From assembly GCA_964513075.1 (NCBI GenBank), contig CAZELR010000010.1:32069-96068 (forward strand): DNA of 64,000 nucleotides, in the 5' to 3' direction. Shown one piece after another: positions 49,981 to 60,424 of the stretch; within the stretch, counting starts at the first letter, position 1, and each line of letters begins with the position of its first letter. Both the position numbers and the translations under genes were made by a program. Source of the DNA: DAOUBP01 sp964513075. GTDB lineage: Bacteria; Chloroflexota; Anaerolineae; CG2-30-64-16. The notes under the pieces are model-generated. The model saw only the letters and a program-made list of their open reading frames with translations. It had not been told where the DNA came from and ran no database searches.

Positions 49981-51423
49981 CTACAAAACATCCACATCGT
50001 GCGGATGGCTCTCCAGGACGCCGGCCGGGGTGATCTGCACGAACTCGGCGGTGGCTTGCAGCTCGGCAATGTTGGTTGCGCCGCCATAGCTCAGCCCGGA
50101 GCGCAGGCCGCCCACCAGCTGCGTTAAGAGATCCTCCACCGGCCCGCGATAGGGCACCGCGGCCTCGACCCCTTCGGCTACGACCTGCGTCCAACCCGGA
50201 TCATCCCCCTCGCTTTTGGCCTGGCGATCCGGCCGATCCATGGTGGCCGCCAGCGAGGCCATGCCGCGGCTGACTTTGGCGCGGCGGTTGTTGCGCACCA
50301 CCACCACGCCGGGGCTTTCATCGGTGCCGGCCAACAAGCTGCCGACCATAACGCTGTCCGCGCCGGCAGCCAGCGCCTTGACGATATCGCCTGAGGTGCG
50401 GATGCCGCCGTCGGCGATGATGGGCACGCCGTAGGGCCGCGCCGCGTCCGCACATTCGGCGACCGCGCTCAACTGGGGGACGCCGAAGCCCGTCACGATG
50501 CGGGTGATGCAGATGGAGCCGGGCCCTACGCCGACCTTGATGGCATCCGCGCCGGCTTCGATCAGGTCTCGGGTGCCGTCAGCCGACGCCACGTTGCCTG
50601 CGATGATCTCCATCTTGGGGAACGTCTTGCGCAAGGCGGCCACCGCGTCGATGCAGTGCTCGGAGTGCCCGTGGGCAATGTCGATGACGATGACATCGGC
50701 GCCGGCGTCCAGGAGCAGGCCCGTGCGTTCCAGGAAGCCGGGCTGCACGCCCACTGCCGCGCCCACGCGTAAGCGGCCCTTGCGATCCTTGGTGGCGAGG
50801 GGGTGCTCAAGCGTGCGCAGGATATCCTTGCTGGTGATCAACCCGACCAGCCGTCCGTCGGCATCGATCAGCGGCAGCTTCTCCAGGCGGTGTTGGCCCA
50901 GGAGGCGCCGTGCATCTTCGAGGGTTGTATCTGCCGGGGCCGTGATCAGCCGTTCAGCAGGGGTCATGCGTTGGCGCACCAGGTTGGCGCCATCTGCCAG
51001 CTCCAGATCGCGGCGCGTCAGGATGCCCATCGGCCGGCCGGCTTCATCTACGACGACCAGGCCGCCGATGTCGTGCCGCGCCATCAGCTCACGGGCCGCG
51101 TCGACCGTGGCCTCCGGTGCGATGGTGTGCGGGTGCTCGACAATGTGGCTCTCGACCCGTTTAGCTCGCCGCACTTCTGCGGCCTCTCGTTCGGGGGTCA
51201 TGAAGCGATGGATGATGCCCAGGCCGCCGGCCCGCGCCATCGCCACAGCCATCTGCCATTCGGTCACCGTGTCCATGTTGGCGCTGACGATGGGGATTTC
51301 CATGTCGATGTGCCGGGATAGACGCGTCGCCGTGCTGACCTCGGCTCGAGAACGCACGGCGGAGCGGCGTGGGACGAGCAAAACGTCATCGAATGTGAGA
51401 CTGGGGTTCGGGCGCAGCTTCAT
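49981..51423 (-). CDS. guaB: IMP dehydrogenase
   Basis: 480-residue enzyme that oxidises IMP to XMP, the first step to GMP. The TIM barrel starts LTFDDVLLVPRRSAV and is interrupted by two CBS domains (about 93-205, TVDAARELMARHDIGGLVVVD and a second copy). The catalytic loop has GPGSICITRIVTGFGVPQ with the active Cys, followed by PIIADGGIRTSGDIVKALAAGAD. The segment DRPDRQAKSEGDDPGWTQ sits where the mobile flap lies. Start 51423 has GGAGG eight bases upstream. It is 76 bases downstream of purB, so both purine branches may be cotranscribed. Confidence 0.96.
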   Translation of the reverse strand: MKLRPNPSLTFDDVLLVPRRSAVRSRAEVSTATRLSRHIDMEIPIVSANMDTVTEWQMAVAMARAGGLGIIHRFMTPEREAAEVRRAKRVESHIVEHPHTIAPEATVDAARELMARHDIGGLVVVDEAGRPMGILTRRDLELADGANLVRQRMTPAERLITAPADTTLEDARRLLGQHRLEKLPLIDADGRLVGLITSKDILRTLEHPLATKDRKGRLRVGAAVGVQPGFLERTGLLLDAGADVIVIDIAHGHSEHCIDAVAALRKTFPKMEIIAGNVASADGTRDLIEAGADAIKVGVGPGSICITRIVTGFGVPQLSAVAECADAARPYGVPIIADGGIRTSGDIVKALAAGADSVMVGSLLAGTDESPGVVVVRNNRRAKVSRGMASLAATMDRPDRQAKSEGDDPGWTQVVAEGVEAAVPYRGPVEDLLTQLVGGLRSGLSYGGATNIAELQATAEFVQITPAGVLESHPHDVDVL

Positions 51424-51499
51424 CGTGTTTCCTCCCGGCAATATGTCAGGTGTCTTGTCGTCGTCGATCCGTAAATCCTGCCCATCCGCTGTCCTCTCC

Positions 51500-53017
51500 T
51501 CACCCCGCCCGCGCCAGACGGTGTTGCAGCATGTCTGCCAACGCGCGCGCCCTCGCGGGTGCATCACCGATGTAGTCGGACGCGTCGAGCCAGGCGAGGA
51601 TCTCGGATGGTGATGCATGAATCGTGAGACGTGAGTCGCGGTGAAGAGATTCGATCAATGGGTTCGGCCTGCCTGCCTGCACCTCGGCCCACGCGGCCAG
51701 GGCGTGCTCGCGGATCACCTCGTGCAGCACCTGGCGGTCGCCCCCGCGCTTCACCAGTTCCATCAGGAGTCGCTCGGTGGCTGCAAAGGGGCCATACGCG
51801 TCCAACAGCCGGGCGCTGGCCGCGCGGTTCACCCGCAGCCCCGCGATCAGCTTGTGTCCGCGGCGCAGCAGCTCATCGGCGATCAGGAACGCTTCAGGCA
51901 GCAGGCTGCGGCGGTTGGCCGAGTCGTCGAGGGTGCGTTCCAGCAGGTTGTGACCGGCATTGTCCCACGCAATGCGCGGCAGTGCGGCCAGGGTGCGCGC
52001 CAGGCTGTCGATGTTCTCCGCGTGGATGGGATTGCGCTTAAACGGCATCGCGCTGGAGCCCACCTGGCGCGCCGCAAACGGTTCGGCCCACTCGCCGATG
52101 GGCGGTGATTGGAGCACGCGCAGGTCGAACGCGAATTTATAGAAGGATGCGGCCAGCCCTGCCAGCGCGGAGATGATGCGGTAATCCTGCTTGCGCGGGT
52201 AGGTCTGCGTGGTCACGGGAAACGCTTCCAGACCAAGGGCAGACATGGCAGTTTGTTCGAGTTGCGCGGCGGTGACGTGGTGCGTGGTGCGTGGTGCGTT
52301 GCCGGCGCCCACCGACTCCGTCGTTCGTCGTTCGTCGTTCGTCTGTCCCCCGCGACCGATATTGGTATCATGGGCGTCATGCAGCAACTGCACATAAGAC
52401 GCCGACGTACCCACCGCGCCCTTGAAGCCCTTGCCGCGGATGTTGTCGCGCGCACGGCGCAGCTCGTCGTAATCGGCCAGCAGATCCTGCGCGTACTGCG
52501 CCAGCCGGTAGCCTACGGTGGTCGGCTCTGCGGGCTGAAGATGCGTGAACGCCATGGTCGGCGCATCGGCCCAGCGTTCGATTTGCTCGGCAAAGGCTAA
52601 TAGCAGCGCGGCCAGCTTTGCCAGCACCAGGTCCAGGGCATCCCGGGTGCGGAGGGCATCGGCATTGTCCTCGATGTCCGTCGAGGTTGCGCCCAGGTGG
52701 ATGATGCCGCCGCCGACCGGACACTGCTCCGCGTAGGTCTGCACCTCGGCCATCAGGTCGTGGTGGATCTCCGCTTCGATGGCCTGTGCCCGCGCCAGGT
52801 CAATGTCATCTGCATGTGCAACGAGGTCGGCGACCTGCTCAGCGGTCACCAGCCCGGCGGCCTGCTCAGCTTCAGCCAACGCCACCCAGATGCGCCGCCA
52901 CAGGCGCCGCCGCTGCATTTCGCTCCACAGCGCCCGCATCTCCGGCGACCCGTAACGCCAGGTGAAGGGGGAGAGATAGGTGTCGTGGGTAAAGATTGGC
53001 TCGGCGTTCAAGATCAA
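51500..53017 (-). CDS. purB: Adenylosuccinate lyase with repeat-derived insertion
   Basis: 505-residue fumarase/ASL-family enzyme that acts twice in purine synthesis (SAICAR to AICAR, adenylosuccinate to AMP). Motifs are FTWRYGSPEM, HLGATSTDIEDNADAL, FTHLQPAEPTTVGYR and the signature SSAMPFKRNPIHAE. Residues about 222-250 (QTNDERRTTES ... APRTTHHVTA) are foreign to the family and encoded by 7-bp repeats, inserted in frame between the first helical block and the conserved core. A smaller repeat-like segment near the end gives SRLTIHASP. The start is a TTG at 53017. The gene follows AOR by 25 bases. Confidence 0.93.
   Translation of the reverse strand: MILNAEPIFTHDTYLSPFTWRYGSPEMRALWSEMQRRRLWRRIWVALAEAEQAAGLVTAEQVADLVAHADDIDLARAQAIEAEIHHDLMAEVQTYAEQCPVGGGIIHLGATSTDIEDNADALRTRDALDLVLAKLAALLLAFAEQIERWADAPTMAFTHLQPAEPTTVGYRLAQYAQDLLADYDELRRARDNIRGKGFKGAVGTSASYVQLLHDAHDTNIGRGGQTNDERRTTESVGAGNAPRTTHHVTAAQLEQTAMSALGLEAFPVTTQTYPRKQDYRIISALAGLAASFYKFAFDLRVLQSPPIGEWAEPFAARQVGSSAMPFKRNPIHAENIDSLARTLAALPRIAWDNAGHNLLERTLDDSANRRSLLPEAFLIADELLRRGHKLIAGLRVNRAASARLLDAYGPFAATERLLMELVKRGGDRQVLHEVIREHALAAWAEVQAGRPNPLIESLHRDSRLTIHASPSEILAWLDASDYIGDAPARARALADMLQHRLARAG
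52276..52343. repeat. Two heptamer arrays inside purB
   Basis: Three CGTGGTG units (52276-52296) and three CGTCGTT units plus a partial one (52319-52343), separated by 22 bases, all translated in the purB frame. A short CGTGAGA/CGTGAGT pair also lies at 51623-51636 near the 3' end. Confidence 0.85.
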
Positions 53018-53042
53018 CCTCGGGCCGAAAAATCATTGATGG

Positions 53043-54797
53043 CTAGACTGCCTGTGCATAAGCCTGAATCGACCGCCGCAAGAATTCCTCGTCGATTTTG
53101 CCCAAAGGCGTCGGGGTCTCCAGAATGCGCCCCGGGATGCGCAAGGCCGCCGGATCGAAGCCCTCGCGCAGTTTGAAAGCGATCTTGCGGTGCAGCACCT
53201 CCGCGCCGAAACGCGAGAGGTCCTCAGTCGACCACTCGTATCCGGCCGTAGCCAACGCCTTAAGCACGATCTCAGGAGTATACATCCCGCGCGCGAACAA
53301 GCAGATCACAAGGCTGGTCAGCACCTGGCGCCACCGCTCCTCCTCCAGCAGCCCTGCGGCCACGCCCTCGGGCGTGAGGGTCTCCCCCTTGGCGCCGGCC
53401 TTCTGGTCGATGCTGTAGCCCGCACTGTCCAGATGGCTGTGGCGTGCGCCGGTGAGATAGCCCAGGTGACAGCCTGGCCCCGTGTGATAGCCCGGCATCT
53501 CGTTGCCGCCGAAGGTCAGGGCAAAGTCCGAGCCGCCATAGATCGCGGCCGCATATTCGGCGCCGCGCGCCAGCGCCCGGTAGAAGTCGTTGGGCTGACT
53601 GATAATGCGGCCGACAGCTTCAAAATAGGTCGCGTAGTTGCCCCACTCCAGGATCAAGCCATCAGTTTCCTTTGCGGAGATGAGCCCGCGCTGTAAGGCT
53701 TCGGTGGCCCATGCCAGCGTCACCCCCATGCTCATCACGTCGAGGCCCTGGACCTCGGCTTCGTCCAGCACCTGGAACATGCCCTTGATATCGGTGCCTC
53801 CCAGCAGGCTGCCCACCGCAAAGATCGGTTCGTGGTCGTAGCCGATCATCGAGGTCTTGTAGAAGTAAGGCTCATCAGGGTAAGGGTAGCGGATGGCGGC
53901 CAGGTGCACGCAGGCCACCGGACAGTGCGCACAGGCCACTCGGCGGCCCAAGTACTGCTCGGCCAAGCGTTCGCCGCTGATCTCCTCTGCGCCCTCGAAG
54001 TGCCCTTGCTGCAGGTTGCGCGTTGGCAGGGCCCCCAGTGCATTCAGGGGCAGCACATTCATGGCCGTGCCCAGATCGTGGTACTTCTTCATCGTCGTTG
54101 ATTGTGTGGCGGACTGGTAAAGCGCGTCGTAGAGTTGGCGATAAGCCTTTCGGTCCGCGACGGGCAGTGTGCGCTCGCCCGAGATGACCAATCCTTTGAG
54201 CTTTTTGCTGCCGAAGATCGCGCCCAGGCCCAGGCGGCCGAAGTGACGGTAGGTCTCAGTGATCACCGCGGCGTAGGTGACGCCCATCTCGCCGGCCCGG
54301 CCGATGCGCATGATCGACCGCACGCCTGCGCCCGGCTCCCGTTCGCGGAGAACGGAGCCGGCTGTGTAGGCGCTGTGCATGCCCCAGAGTGCACTGGCAT
54401 CGCGGAAGTGGACGTGGCTGCCGTCGATAGACAGGTACACCGGCGAGGAACTGCTGCCACGGATGACGATGGCGCCGTAGCCGGCCATACGAATGGCGAT
54501 CGCGCTGCGCCCGCCGGCATGGCTTTCGCCCAGGTTGCCGGTATGCGGCGATTTGAACATGGCCACCGTCTTGGAGGCCAGCGGGTAGAGCCCGGTCAGC
54601 GGCCCGACCGCCAGGATGATCGGGTTGCCGGGAGCGAATGGATCGGTGCCTGGCGCGCACTCTTCTTCCAGCAGCCGGATGCCTACACCGGCTCCGCCTA
54701 ACCCGACCTTGAACAGCTCTGGCCGCTCCTTGACGGAGAACGAGCGCCGCGACAGATCGATGTAGAGGACGCGCGCGAGTGGGTCATTGACCAACAT
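53043..54797 (-). CDS. aor: Aldehyde:ferredoxin oxidoreductase (tungsten/molybdenum pterin)
   Basis: 584-residue AOR-family enzyme that oxidises aldehydes to acids (or reduces acids) with ferredoxin. The N-terminal pterin-binding domain has YIDLSRRSFSV, GLGGAGVGIRLL, NPIILAVGPLTG and HTGNLGESHAGGRSA. The Fe-S ligands are C289, C292 and C296 (CAHCPVAC), with a fourth candidate Cys in SLVICLFARG. These positions closely match those of archaeal AOR. The gene overlaps its polyferredoxin by 14 bases and lies 25 bases before purB. Substrate range is unknown. Confidence 0.92.
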   Translation of the reverse strand: MLVNDPLARVLYIDLSRRSFSVKERPELFKVGLGGAGVGIRLLEEECAPGTDPFAPGNPIILAVGPLTGLYPLASKTVAMFKSPHTGNLGESHAGGRSAIAIRMAGYGAIVIRGSSSSPVYLSIDGSHVHFRDASALWGMHSAYTAGSVLREREPGAGVRSIMRIGRAGEMGVTYAAVITETYRHFGRLGLGAIFGSKKLKGLVISGERTLPVADRKAYRQLYDALYQSATQSTTMKKYHDLGTAMNVLPLNALGALPTRNLQQGHFEGAEEISGERLAEQYLGRRVACAHCPVACVHLAAIRYPYPDEPYFYKTSMIGYDHEPIFAVGSLLGGTDIKGMFQVLDEAEVQGLDVMSMGVTLAWATEALQRGLISAKETDGLILEWGNYATYFEAVGRIISQPNDFYRALARGAEYAAAIYGGSDFALTFGGNEMPGYHTGPGCHLGYLTGARHSHLDSAGYSIDQKAGAKGETLTPEGVAAGLLEEERWRQVLTSLVICLFARGMYTPEIVLKALATAGYEWSTEDLSRFGAEVLHRKIAFKLREGFDPAALRIPGRILETPTPLGKIDEEFLRRSIQAYAQAV

Positions 54798-55266
54798 GAG
54801 TCTCTCCTTCGTTGGGCTGGGGTGATCCCGCCCCTCCATTCGCTTTTCCGGCCGTGCTGCTCGGGGCCAGCTCTTCCATGCCCAAGACATCGTACGGACA
54901 GTATGAGACGCAATAACCGCAGTGGACGCAGATTTCGGGCTTGTTTTGCTCGTCATCCCACAGCACGGCACCGAACGGACAAGCCTCAGCGCAATTGCGA
55001 CAGCCGATGCACAACTCGGGTTTCAAGCGCACACCGCCCCCTGGCCGAATCAGCAGCGCATCGGTCGGGCAGACCCGCGCACACGGCGGATCCGGACAGG
55101 CACGGCAGACGATGACAACGTATCCCTTGCGAACACCGCCCGCTGAGCGCACCCAGATGCTGGCTCCGGCGAGGCCTCCGGTCCCCGAGCGACGAGCGCA
55201 GGCAAACACGCAAGACTGGCAGCCCACGCAGCGTTCTTTATCGAGTAGAGCGAGTCGTTTTGCCAT
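54784..55266 (-). CDS. Four-cluster ferredoxin partner of AOR
   Basis: 160-residue protein with four Cys clusters that would bind four [4Fe-4S] centres: CVGCQSCVFAC (13-23), CRACPDPPCARVC, CIGCRNCAEAC and CVHCGYCVSYC. A 25-residue Ser/Gly/Glu tail follows. It belongs to the HycB/DmsB-like polyferredoxins found next to bacterial AOR genes, where they carry electrons between AOR and other redox partners. The stop codon lies inside the AOR coding region, so the two are translationally coupled. Confidence 0.92.
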   Translation of the reverse strand: MAKRLALLDKERCVGCQSCVFACARRSGTGGLAGASIWVRSAGGVRKGYVVIVCRACPDPPCARVCPTDALLIRPGGGVRLKPELCIGCRNCAEACPFGAVLWDDEQNKPEICVHCGYCVSYCPYDVLGMEELAPSSTAGKANGGAGSPQPNEGETHVGQ

Positions 55267-55331
55267 TCTATTCTCCGAACGGAAGATAGCACCTCGACCT
55301 GGCGATCACCGTTTCCTCCCAGTGAATGATC

Positions 55332-55340
55332 ATTGTATCA
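55332..55340 (-). promoter_or_regulatory. Candidate extended -10 promoter of ferredoxin-AOR
   Basis: Minus-strand TGATACAAT (55340-55332), a TGN-TATAAT-type extended -10 without a good -35 box, in the 101-base gap after purA. It might let the AOR pair be expressed apart from purA. Confidence 0.35.
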
Positions 55341-55367
55341 CACATCATGAATCAATAGCCTGATAAA

Positions 55368-56647
<1,280 letters not shown>

Positions 56648-56651
<4 letters not shown>

Positions 56652-57970
56652 GGTTGCACCTCCAACACGGGAAGGTTGGCAACTGTCGCACAGTTGCCAA
56701 CCTTGAAGTTAAGCCATTCTATCACAGTCGCGTCGATTTGTTCCGCCCCTGCGAACGCCTTTGCGCCGACGAAGGACGCAAAGCGCACCAGTCCGCGCCG
56801 GAACGCCGCAACGAAGGCGTCATCGGCAAGCAAATCGTGGGCCAGCCCCAGGCGCTCGCGCTCCTCTGGCCAGAAGCCGAGCAGTTCCAGCGTCTTGGTC
56901 TTGCGGTTCAGCTTGGCATCGACGCGCGCCACCAGACGATCGCCCCACAGAATGGGCAGGGTGTAGTATCCCCAACGTCGCTGGTGCGCCGGCTTGTAGA
57001 CTTCCCACGCGTAGTCGAAATCGAAAAGGGCTGCGGCTCGCCCGCGTGCGCTCACGATATCCAGCGGCGCAAGGAAGATGACTTCCTCCTCGGTGGTAAC
57101 ATCCAGCGGCGTCCACGGAGCCGGGACGTCGCCCGTGGCGACTGTTTCGAGCAGGCGCAGGTCGCTCGCCAGTGCGTAGTGAATCTCCTTGGCGCCTTCG
57201 ATTCGGATCGGAATGGCGACATCTTCCTGTACCAGCCGCGCCATCCATGCTTCAGCCTCGGCCTTCTCGATGTGCCGCGCGATGAAGTCCGCTGTGCTCA
57301 CGCGCCAGGACTGGAGTCGCGCCAGGCCGAGAAAGGCGAGTGTCTTGGCTGCGAAGTAGGCCTCTAGCCCCGCCTCCGATGCGCGGGTGTCGTACGCCGC
57401 GGGTGCAACCCTCTCCCGGAGGTCATACACCCGCTCGAAGCCTTCCCGATGATGGATCATCACCCGGCCTGTGGCCCAAAGCTGGTAGAGTGCGACCGCG
57501 GTGTCCTTGTCCCCTCGATAGCTATTGACCCGGGCGTTGCCGGCGAAGGCGCGATTGCCGAGCGGGCCGCGTGCCCTAAGCTCGTCCAGAACTTGCGCGA
57601 TCACGTCGCCATGCTCCGCGGCAAACGTGCGCCAGCGCGGGTGCTCGCCGAACGCGGCCATGTGCCGCCACCAGTAGGGCAGCTCGGACATGGGATAGAG
57701 GTAGAGTGCACCACCGTAGTCGAAAAACCCGCGGCGGTTGTAGACGACCTCGTTGAGGAATTCGGTCTTGTAATCCAGCACGCGACCCCACAAGGCGATG
57801 TCGTGGCTGCGGGCGATCACGTTGAGTGGGTCAAGCTGCAGTGCCTCGCACGTGCGCAGCGCCTCGGCCACGCCATCGACGCCCTGCCAGCGCCGCCCCG
57901 GCCACAACCCCTGGCGGCCTAGCACAAAACGGCGAGCAGCGGTCTTGGAAATAGTAAGTTTAGGGTTCAT
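56648..57970 (-). CDS. YcaQ/AlkZ-like winged-helix DNA glycosylase
   Basis: 440-residue HTH_42-family protein. The family hydrolyses bulky alkyl-purine adducts; E. coli YcaQ unhooks interstrand cross-links. The catalytic-hairpin motif is present as Q45-L46-D47 within LQLDPLNVIARSHDIALWGRV, the QxD form attributed to YcaQ. Other blocks are RRGFFDYGGALYLYPMSELPYWW and LWATGRVMIHHREGFERVYDL. The last 17 residues (FKVGNCATVANLPVLEV...) are encoded by a palindromic repeat and not by family sequence. The gene leads the purA cluster through an ATGA overlap. Start 57970 or 57991. Confidence 0.88.
56672..56704. repeat. AAGGTTGGCAACTGT palindrome at the glycosylase C-terminus
   Basis: Perfect 15-bp arms (56672-56686 and 56690-56704) with loop CGC. 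It lies within the last codons of the glycosylase gene and encodes KVGNCATVANLP. Its core relates to the palindrome after tRNA-Asn. Confidence 0.9.
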
Positions 57971-58043
57971 ATCTCTCCCGAGAATAGCCATCTTGGCGCC
58001 ATTGTACCTGCGGTCCAGCTCGGCCGTAAAGCCCAAGTGCGCT

Positions 58044-58072
58044 TTGGCGCAAACGTCGGAGGTGAGTATAAT
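58044..58072 (+). promoter_or_regulatory. Candidate promoter of the MFS gene
   Basis: TTGGCG (58044-58049), 17-base spacer, TATAAT (58067-58072), about 100 bases upstream of the start codon and divergent from the glycosylase gene. Confidence 0.5.
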
Positions 58073-58173
58073 GTCCGGGCCACAAGCTGCCAAACGAAGC
58101 CGCACGCATCTCCACGAGAGATTCTCCGCATTTGACATCTCACGGGCGCATCAAAGTCACGCTAAGGACCAAC

Positions 58174-59370
58174 ATGACCTCCACCTTGAGTCGATACAAG
58201 TCTCGCCTTGGCCTCATCCTGCTGATTTTCATCGCATTCATCTCGCTCGGCCTGCCGGACGGCCTGTTGGGGGTCGCGTGGCCTTCGATCCGGGCCGGCT
58301 TTTCGCTGCCCCTCGACTCGCTCGGCATGCTGCTCGTTGCAACGACGACGGGTTATCTCACGTCGAGTTTCTCCAGCGGCCGCCTCATCGCGTGGCTGGG
58401 GGTCGGCAAGGTGCTGGCCATCAGTTGTGCGCTGACCGGAGCCGGGCTGATCGGCTACACCCTCGTGCCGGCCTGGTGGATGATGGTCGCGCTCGGTGTG
58501 GCCGCCGGGTTGGGCGCAGGCGCCATCGACGCCGGGCTCAACACCTACGTGGCCGCGCATTTCGGCGAAGGGCTGATGCAGTGGCTCCATGCCAGCTACG
58601 GGATCGGCGTCACGTTGGGGCCCATCATCATGACCCTGGGTCTGAAGTACTTCAGCGCCTGGCGGGTGGGTTACGTGGTCGTCGGGGCGGCGCAGCTTGT
58701 GCTCGCGGCTTCTTTCATACTGACACTGTCCATGTGGCAGAGCAATGATCGCCATGTCCAGGCCGAGCAGCCCAAACGGCTGACGGATTACAAGACTCCC
58801 ATGCCCGAGACGCTGCGCCAGCCCGCGGTCTGGCTGAGCCTGCTCATGTTCATCCTGTATGTCGGTTCGGAGGCGAGTTTGGGCAGCTGGACCTACTCGC
58901 TGCTTACCGAATCGCGCGGGATCGCGCCCCAGATGGCGGGCCTCTGGGCCGGCAGCTACTGGGCCATGTTCACCATCGGCCGCATCGTCGCCGGCTTGTA
59001 CACAAAACGGGTCGGCGTCCACTCTCTGGTGCGCGTCAGCCTGCTCGCAGCAATCGCCGGCTGCGTGCTCCTGTGGTGGAACCCCTTCGACGTCGCCAGT
59101 CTGCTCGGTGTGGCGATCGTCGGGCTGGCCATCGCGCCCGTCTTCCCCGCCATGGTTTCGGGGACCAGCGAACGAGTCGGCGCGCGGTACGCGGCCAACA
59201 CGATCGGCATGCAGGTCGGCGTGGGGGGCATCGGTGCAGCGGCGATCCCGGGCCTGTTTGGCGTGTTTGCGCGGCGCATTTCGCTGGAAGTCATCCCGGT
59301 TTGCCTGGTCATCACGTTTACGGCGCTGTTGGGGTTGTACCTGCTGTCGATGAAGCCGAAGAACGCATGA
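58174..59370 (+). CDS. MFS transporter
   Basis: 398-residue permease with 12 predicted helices. The N-terminal half has FIAFISLGLPDGLLGVAWPSIRAGF and a helix 2-3 loop SGRLIAWLGVGKVLA; the middle loop MPETLRQPAVWLSLLMFILYVGSEASLGSW resembles FucP/sugar- or small-solute-type MFS proteins (YfkF/YbjJ-like). Start 58174 has AAGGA six bases upstream. Substrate unknown; no neighbouring catabolic genes help. Confidence 0.85.
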   Translation: MTSTLSRYKSRLGLILLIFIAFISLGLPDGLLGVAWPSIRAGFSLPLDSLGMLLVATTTGYLTSSFSSGRLIAWLGVGKVLAISCALTGAGLIGYTLVPAWWMMVALGVAAGLGAGAIDAGLNTYVAAHFGEGLMQWLHASYGIGVTLGPIIMTLGLKYFSAWRVGYVVVGAAQLVLAASFILTLSMWQSNDRHVQAEQPKRLTDYKTPMPETLRQPAVWLSLLMFILYVGSEASLGSWTYSLLTESRGIAPQMAGLWAGSYWAMFTIGRIVAGLYTKRVGVHSLVRVSLLAAIAGCVLLWWNPFDVASLLGVAIVGLAIAPVFPAMVSGTSERVGARYAANTIGMQVGVGGIGAAAIPGLFGVFARRISLEVIPVCLVITFTALLGLYLLSMKPKNA

Positions 59371-59390
59371 CGTGCGGCTCGGAAAACAGG

Positions 59391-59420
59391 ACGCGGATGA
59401 ACGCGGATTGACGCGGATGC
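59391..59420. repeat. ACGCGGATKR decamer repeat
   Basis: Three direct copies of a 10-bp unit (ACGCGGATGA, ACGCGGATTG, ACGCGGATGC) in the short gap after the MFS gene. Confidence 0.8.
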
Positions 59421-59480
59421 TGCTTTACGAATAGCCACTGAATTTCCACGCTCGGCGCTCTGCACCCCGACAGGGGGATG

Positions 59481-60407
59481 CTAATCGGAAGAAATGCCGG
59501 CGGCGCTCAGGACGGTGGCTGCATGCAACGTGACCCAGCGTTCGGTTTCCTCGTGATCCCCCATCGCCTGCCAGGGGTGGGCGCGGAATGGCCTGGCCCC
59601 GCTCCACGTCCCATTTGGTCGGCGCCGCGCGGCCAGCCAGGCCAGCGCCGGCTGCGCACCGGGATGCGACAACACCCCTAACTCGTCCAACAGGCGCAGC
59701 ACGAAGAGAATGTCGGCCTGGTAGAAGATCGGGAAGTTGAGGCTCGACCACAGCGCGTGCGGCTTCCCCGGCGTGGGATAGTGTCCCCCGACCAGGCGGC
59801 CGGTTTCCAGCAGGAGGACCAGGCCGCTCTCGATGGCGGCCGCGATCTGCGGTGTGCGGCGCTCCATCGGCAGCGTGGCCAATCCCCACAGCGCCCGTGC
59901 CGCGCCCCAGGCGCACGGCAGATCAGCGTTGTACCGGCAGCGCCAGCCCGCCTCGGTCGCATCGCGAGTCACCCGGTCGACCAGCCGCTCGACGCGCGGA
60001 TCGTCCTCGAACCCACAGTGGAGCGCGTAGCGCAGCATGTTGCCCCAGAAGCAGACCCAGCCGTGGCCCGCCTTGCGCATCTCCGCGTCCGTTCGGGCCA
60101 ACATGGACTCGACGCCCCGGTGCATGCGCGCGTCGGTCCCGTCGGCCGCGAGCTCGATCAGCAGCGTCATGCTCCAGTGGGTGCTGACGTACTTGGGCGT
60201 GTAGTAGCTGCTCTCGCCGGCCCAGTTGCCCCGCTCGGTCTGCCGGGCGAGGATGGCCGGGATCGGGCCGGACGCGGCCATCTCCCGCCGCGCGGCCTGC
60301 ACCTCGGCATCCTCCTCCGACCGGCCGAGCAGGCGGCGGAGGGTGAGATAGCGGATGGAGGGGGTGTTGGCGGCGAGAAGCCAGGGGATGGGGGTTGGGT
60401 CTGGCAT
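59481..60407 (-). CDS. Alpha/alpha-toroid (terpenoid-cyclase-fold) protein, unknown function
   Basis: 308-residue soluble protein made of repeated helical hairpins, with segments such as WLLAANTPSIRYLTLRRLLGR, STHWSMTLLIELAADG, CRYNADLPCAWGAARALWGLATLP and a C-terminal PNGTWSGARPF. This pattern fits the prenyltransferase/squalene-oxidase-like toroid fold. Relatives are sometimes mislabelled as nitrogenase NifH; no P-loop or Fe-S motif supports that here. There is no signal peptide. The start at 60407 has GGGAGAG eight bases upstream. It follows the AbiEii gene by 17 bases and could share its transcript. Confidence 0.7.
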   Translation of the reverse strand: MPDPTPIPWLLAANTPSIRYLTLRRLLGRSEEDAEVQAARREMAASGPIPAILARQTERGNWAGESSYYTPKYVSTHWSMTLLIELAADGTDARMHRGVESMLARTDAEMRKAGHGWVCFWGNMLRYALHCGFEDDPRVERLVDRVTRDATEAGWRCRYNADLPCAWGAARALWGLATLPMERRTPQIAAAIESGLVLLLETGRLVGGHYPTPGKPHALWSSLNFPIFYQADILFVLRLLDELGVLSHPGAQPALAWLAARRRPNGTWSGARPFRAHPWQAMGDHEETERWVTLHAATVLSAAGISSD

Positions 60408-60424
60408 TGAGTGGTCTCTCCCGT

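Noticed and set aside
59481..60407. Nitrogenase iron protein (NifH)
   Set aside because: Relatives sometimes carry this name, but there is no P-loop, no Fe-S cysteine pattern and the length and fold differ.
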